A DNA stretch of 64,000 nt from Micromonospora sp. FIMYZ51. GTDB lineage: Bacteria; Actinomycetota; Actinomycetes; Mycobacteriales; Micromonosporaceae. The notes under the pieces are model-generated. The model saw nothing but the letters and a program-made list of their open reading frames with translations. It had not been told where the DNA came from and made no database searches. The translations under genes were made by a program, and so were the position numbers. Shown in pieces: positions 62,070 to 64,000 of this stretch. The stretch is from positions 4,650,001 to 4,714,000 of the forward strand of contig NZ_CP134706.1 of assembly GCF_038246755.1 (NCBI RefSeq), given 5' to 3'. The stretch's first letter is position 1. Each line of letters begins with the position of its first letter.

Positions 62070-62438
62070 TTGAAGGACCTCGCCCTCGCCCACGGCGCCC
62101 ACGCAACAAGCTTGGTGCGCTGGCGTGCCCGGCTACCCACAGCCGACCGCGCCCCGGGCCGGCCTGTCGCTGAGCTCTCCGGGCACTTCTGCGCCCTGCG
62201 GGTGCGCCCCGCCGGCCGGGCCATCCGACGCGGCCCGCACCGCGGCGACGACGGTGTCCTGCCCCAATGCTGGCTGCTCGTGCAGTGGCCTCCCAGCCAG
62301 GACGAGCCCACCGACTACTGGCTGTCCGACCTACCCGCCGACACGTCACTGACCGCCCTGGTCCGCCTGATTAAGAGCCGCTGGCGCGTCGAGCACGACT
62401 ACGCAAACTCAAAACCGTCTTCTAGCCGAATCCTGTAG
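62070..62438 (+). pseudogene. IS701-type transposase remnant
   Basis: The frame with CWLLVQWPPSQDEPTDYWLS and DLPADTSLTALVRLIKSRWR then VEHDY matches the C-terminal part of IS701-family DDE transposases, where a catalytic Glu-containing helix normally follows. The chain then breaks off (NSKPSSSRIL) and the N-terminal half is missing. No terminal repeats are seen. Confidence 0.75.
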
Positions 62439-62543
62439 TGATCGGCAGCCCTGCCACCCGCCGGGCCCGGCCGGTGTACTTCGCCGCCGTGCTGCGGTGC
62501 GCATGCCCATGCGGCGGGTTGCTGGCGACTAGGCTGCTGCGAC

Positions 62544-63107
62544 GTGACCGCTATCCCAGAAGCAGTGCATGAGGTCGAGGTCAAGTATCGCGTAGGTGAC
62601 GAGGCAGCGCTGCTGGCGGCTCTGGCAGCTCACGGGGTTGTGCTGTCCGACGCGGTAAGCCAGGACGATCAGGCATACGCGCCTTCGGCGTGGCGGTACG
62701 GCATGAGCAAGATCGGGGTACCGTTCGCACGGCTGCGCACCCAGGATGGCCGGCACCTGTTCACCGTCAAGCGGCCGGTGGACAACGAGATGGCCTGTCT
62801 GGAGCACGAGACCCTGGTGGCCGACCGGGGGCAGATGCACGCCGCACTGGTGACGATGGGCTTCACGCCGACGGTACGAATCGTCAAGAGGCGCCGCACC
62901 GGCCGATGGGGTGAAGTGTCGTTGTGCCTGGACGCCGTCGAGGGGCTGGGCACGTTCGTGGAGGCAGAGGCGTTCATCGGTACCGACGAGTCCGGCCGCG
63001 CCACGCAGGAGCGTCTGGACGGCCTGATTCGCTCGCTCGGGGTGCCGGCGGCGCGCACAACGGACACGTACGACTCGTTGCTGCGGAGCGCGGCGGCACC
63101 TGGTTAG
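62544..63107 (+). CDS. CYTH-domain protein (class IV adenylate cyclase/thiamine-triphosphatase-like)
   Basis: This 187-residue protein has the CYTH N-terminal signature HEVEVKYR (ExExK) at residues 9-16. It also has the further strands with basic and acidic residues of the tunnel (FTVKRPVDN, RIVKRRRTGRW, SLCLDAVEGLGTFVEAE). CYTH proteins hydrolyse or cyclise triphosphates with divalent metal. The length and VEGLGTFVEAEAF are typical of the CyaB branch. GTG start; no operon partners. Confidence 0.88.
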   Translation: MTAIPEAVHEVEVKYRVGDEAALLAALAAHGVVLSDAVSQDDQAYAPSAWRYGMSKIGVPFARLRTQDGRHLFTVKRPVDNEMACLEHETLVADRGQMHAALVTMGFTPTVRIVKRRRTGRWGEVSLCLDAVEGLGTFVEAEAFIGTDESGRATQERLDGLIRSLGVPAARTTDTYDSLLRSAAAPG

Positions 63108-63227
63108 AACAGCGACGTGGCGCCGAGCCCCAGGCACCTTGTGTTCGAGGTGGTTGTGTCCCGTCGGTGTGCGTCTCTACGCTGCCACGGTCCGCTGTGA
63201 ATGCGAGGCGTTGAGCGGGGTAGTGGA

Positions 63228-63845
63228 ATGTCGCTGACCGACAGCATCGGTGTCGACGTGCAGTCGATGACGGCGGGCGTGGCTCGGGCACAGCAGGAGG
63301 CGGCAGCGGCCGACCATGGTGTCGAGCAGATCGCCGCTCGGGCAGTGGCCTCCGGTTTCGTCGGCATCACGGCGGGGCTGGCTCGGGTGCGGCAGATGAT
63401 CGGGCAGGCCCGATCCCGGCTGGCAGAGGCCACGGACGTTCTGGGTGAAGCGTCCCGGGCGGTGAGCTCGGTGGGGCGGCAGCCCTCACCGCAGGAGACC
63501 ATCGCCGCCCTCACACCGGCGATCGCGGCGTTGACGACAGCCGAGGGCAGCGTGACGGCGGCGGCGTCCGCGGTCGACGATGCGCGGCGGCTGGCCACGA
63601 CGGCGCTACAGGGCGGGCAGCCCGGCCCGACGCTGGCGCGCCTGCAACAGATACTGCAGATCCCGGCCGCCGTCCGCCCCGAGGAGCTACGGCCCGGCAA
63701 CACGTCGACGCGGCACTGGCACAGGCCAGACAGGTCGGTGACCTGGGAAACTAGGGCTGGGCGGCGGAAGCGACACCAACCGACCGCCCGCCACGTCCCC
63801 AGCAGCCGACGATGCGACACGACCCCAGCAAGATCCCCGTGGTGA
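63228..63845 (+). CDS. DUF6244-like protein, probably frameshifted near its 3' end
   Basis: The first 145 or so residues (MSLTDSIGVDVQSMTAGVARAQQEAAAADHG..., VGRQPSPQETIAALTP, LQGGQPGPTLARL) look like DUF6244 proteins of Micromonospora, helical proteins of unknown function. From about 63670 the open frame turns basic and random-looking, while the -1 frame reads ARQHVDAALAQARQVGDLGN and stops at 63752-63754, the expected family end. A single-base change between 63660 and 63692 would explain this. The ATG at 63228 is used. Confidence 0.7.
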   Translation: MSLTDSIGVDVQSMTAGVARAQQEAAAADHGVEQIAARAVASGFVGITAGLARVRQMIGQARSRLAEATDVLGEASRAVSSVGRQPSPQETIAALTPAIAALTTAEGSVTAAASAVDDARRLATTALQGGQPGPTLARLQQILQIPAAVRPEELRPGNTSTRHWHRPDRSVTWETRAGRRKRHQPTARHVPSSRRCDTTPARSPW

Positions 63846-64000
63846 CGCGGGTGGGCCGAGCGGGCAACCGACGGCGGATGTTCCACGGCCGGTCGGCCCC
63901 GACTGGGTGCCAGCCGATCCGGCGACCCTGCCCGAACGCGTACGCCACGCCGTCGACCATTTCCAGACTCGCCCCGCCGGCGCCACCCGGCCCACCCTCG
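63755..64000 (+). other. possible start of another gene, cut by the window end
   Basis: A frame reading ADVPRPVGPDWVPADPATLP and ERVRHAVDHFQTRP is open to the window end and looks protein-like. No clear start codon or ribosome-binding site is visible, so this may be a remnant or the beginning of a gene continuing beyond the window. Confidence 0.3.

Noticed and set aside
62070..62438. intact insertion sequence
   Set aside because: Only the C-terminal part of the transposase is present and no inverted repeats or target duplication are visible.

Overview
The window is high-GC actinomycete chromosome. GTG and TTG starts, 4-nt stop/start overlaps (ATGA, GTGA, TTGA), ATP-binding-cassette and ECF importers, an LPxTG-type surface protein and a DUF6244-like gene together point to Micromonosporaceae, probably Micromonospora. 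That placement is inferred from gene content and style, not from a marker gene.

Layout. 0-2.8 kb: an FtsX-type permease. 2.9-13.7 kb: a catabolic locus. A GntR/FCD regulator separates a DJ-1/PfpI gene plus alpha/beta hydrolase (minus strand) from a plus-strand operon encoding a binding lipoprotein, two permeases, two different ATPases, a succinate-semialdehyde-dehydrogenase-like enzyme and an iron-type alcohol dehydrogenase with hallmarks of hydroxyacid-oxoacid transhydrogenase. Near-identical candidate operators lie on both sides of the regulator gene. The enzyme set resembles gamma-butyrolactone/4-hydroxybutyrate degradation. 13.8-14.8 kb: a lone RbsC-like permease. 15.0-26.2 kb: a tightly coupled nine-gene minus-strand operon (ATP-grasp ligase, DUF4213/DUF364 protein, cysteine-synthase-like enzyme, dipeptide-epimerase-like enolase, MFS exporter, methyltransferase, Tat lipoprotein, permease, and a permease-ATPase-ATPase fusion), preceded by a Zur-box-like palindrome. 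It reads as a non-NRPS metallophore production and re-uptake system.

26.5-34.1 kb: a YdeI-like protein, a secreted PL9-type pectate lyase, a secreted RCC1-repeat protein, a TetR/SDR pair with two 20-bp operators, and an SDR/AraC pair. 34.2-35.6 kb is decayed DNA: a chimeric gene remnant with a tandem duplication, a serine-recombinase fragment and a tRNA 3' end. 35.7-41.7 kb: an arsenic-resistance island (two arsenate reductases, Acr3, a double-domain ArsR, a Cys-tailed flavoprotein and an MFS protein), followed by a MetE remnant.

42.2-50.5 kb holds the most striking system. Two cobalamin riboswitches precede two split 'transcobalamin-like' pairs, each made of a secreted alpha/alpha-barrel protein and a secreted DUF4430 protein. 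One pair is soluble and the other surface-anchored, and the anchored pair is followed by a complete ECF importer (EcfT, fused EcfAA', EcfS). I read it as a Gram-positive vitamin B12 capture and import machine built from the two halves of mammalian transcobalamin.

51-57.6 kb: a GPH symporter, SDR, flavin monooxygenase and divergent PucR regulator, then a decayed SDR, a SUKH protein and a TetR regulator. 57.7-59.0 kb: a secreted serine hydrolase. 59-62.5 kb is a gene graveyard (UvrD-like helicase, serine recombinase, aminoglycoside phosphotransferase and IS701 remnants) around an intact nucleotidyltransferase pair resembling a toxin-antitoxin module. 62.5-64 kb: a CYTH-domain protein and a probably frameshifted DUF6244 gene.
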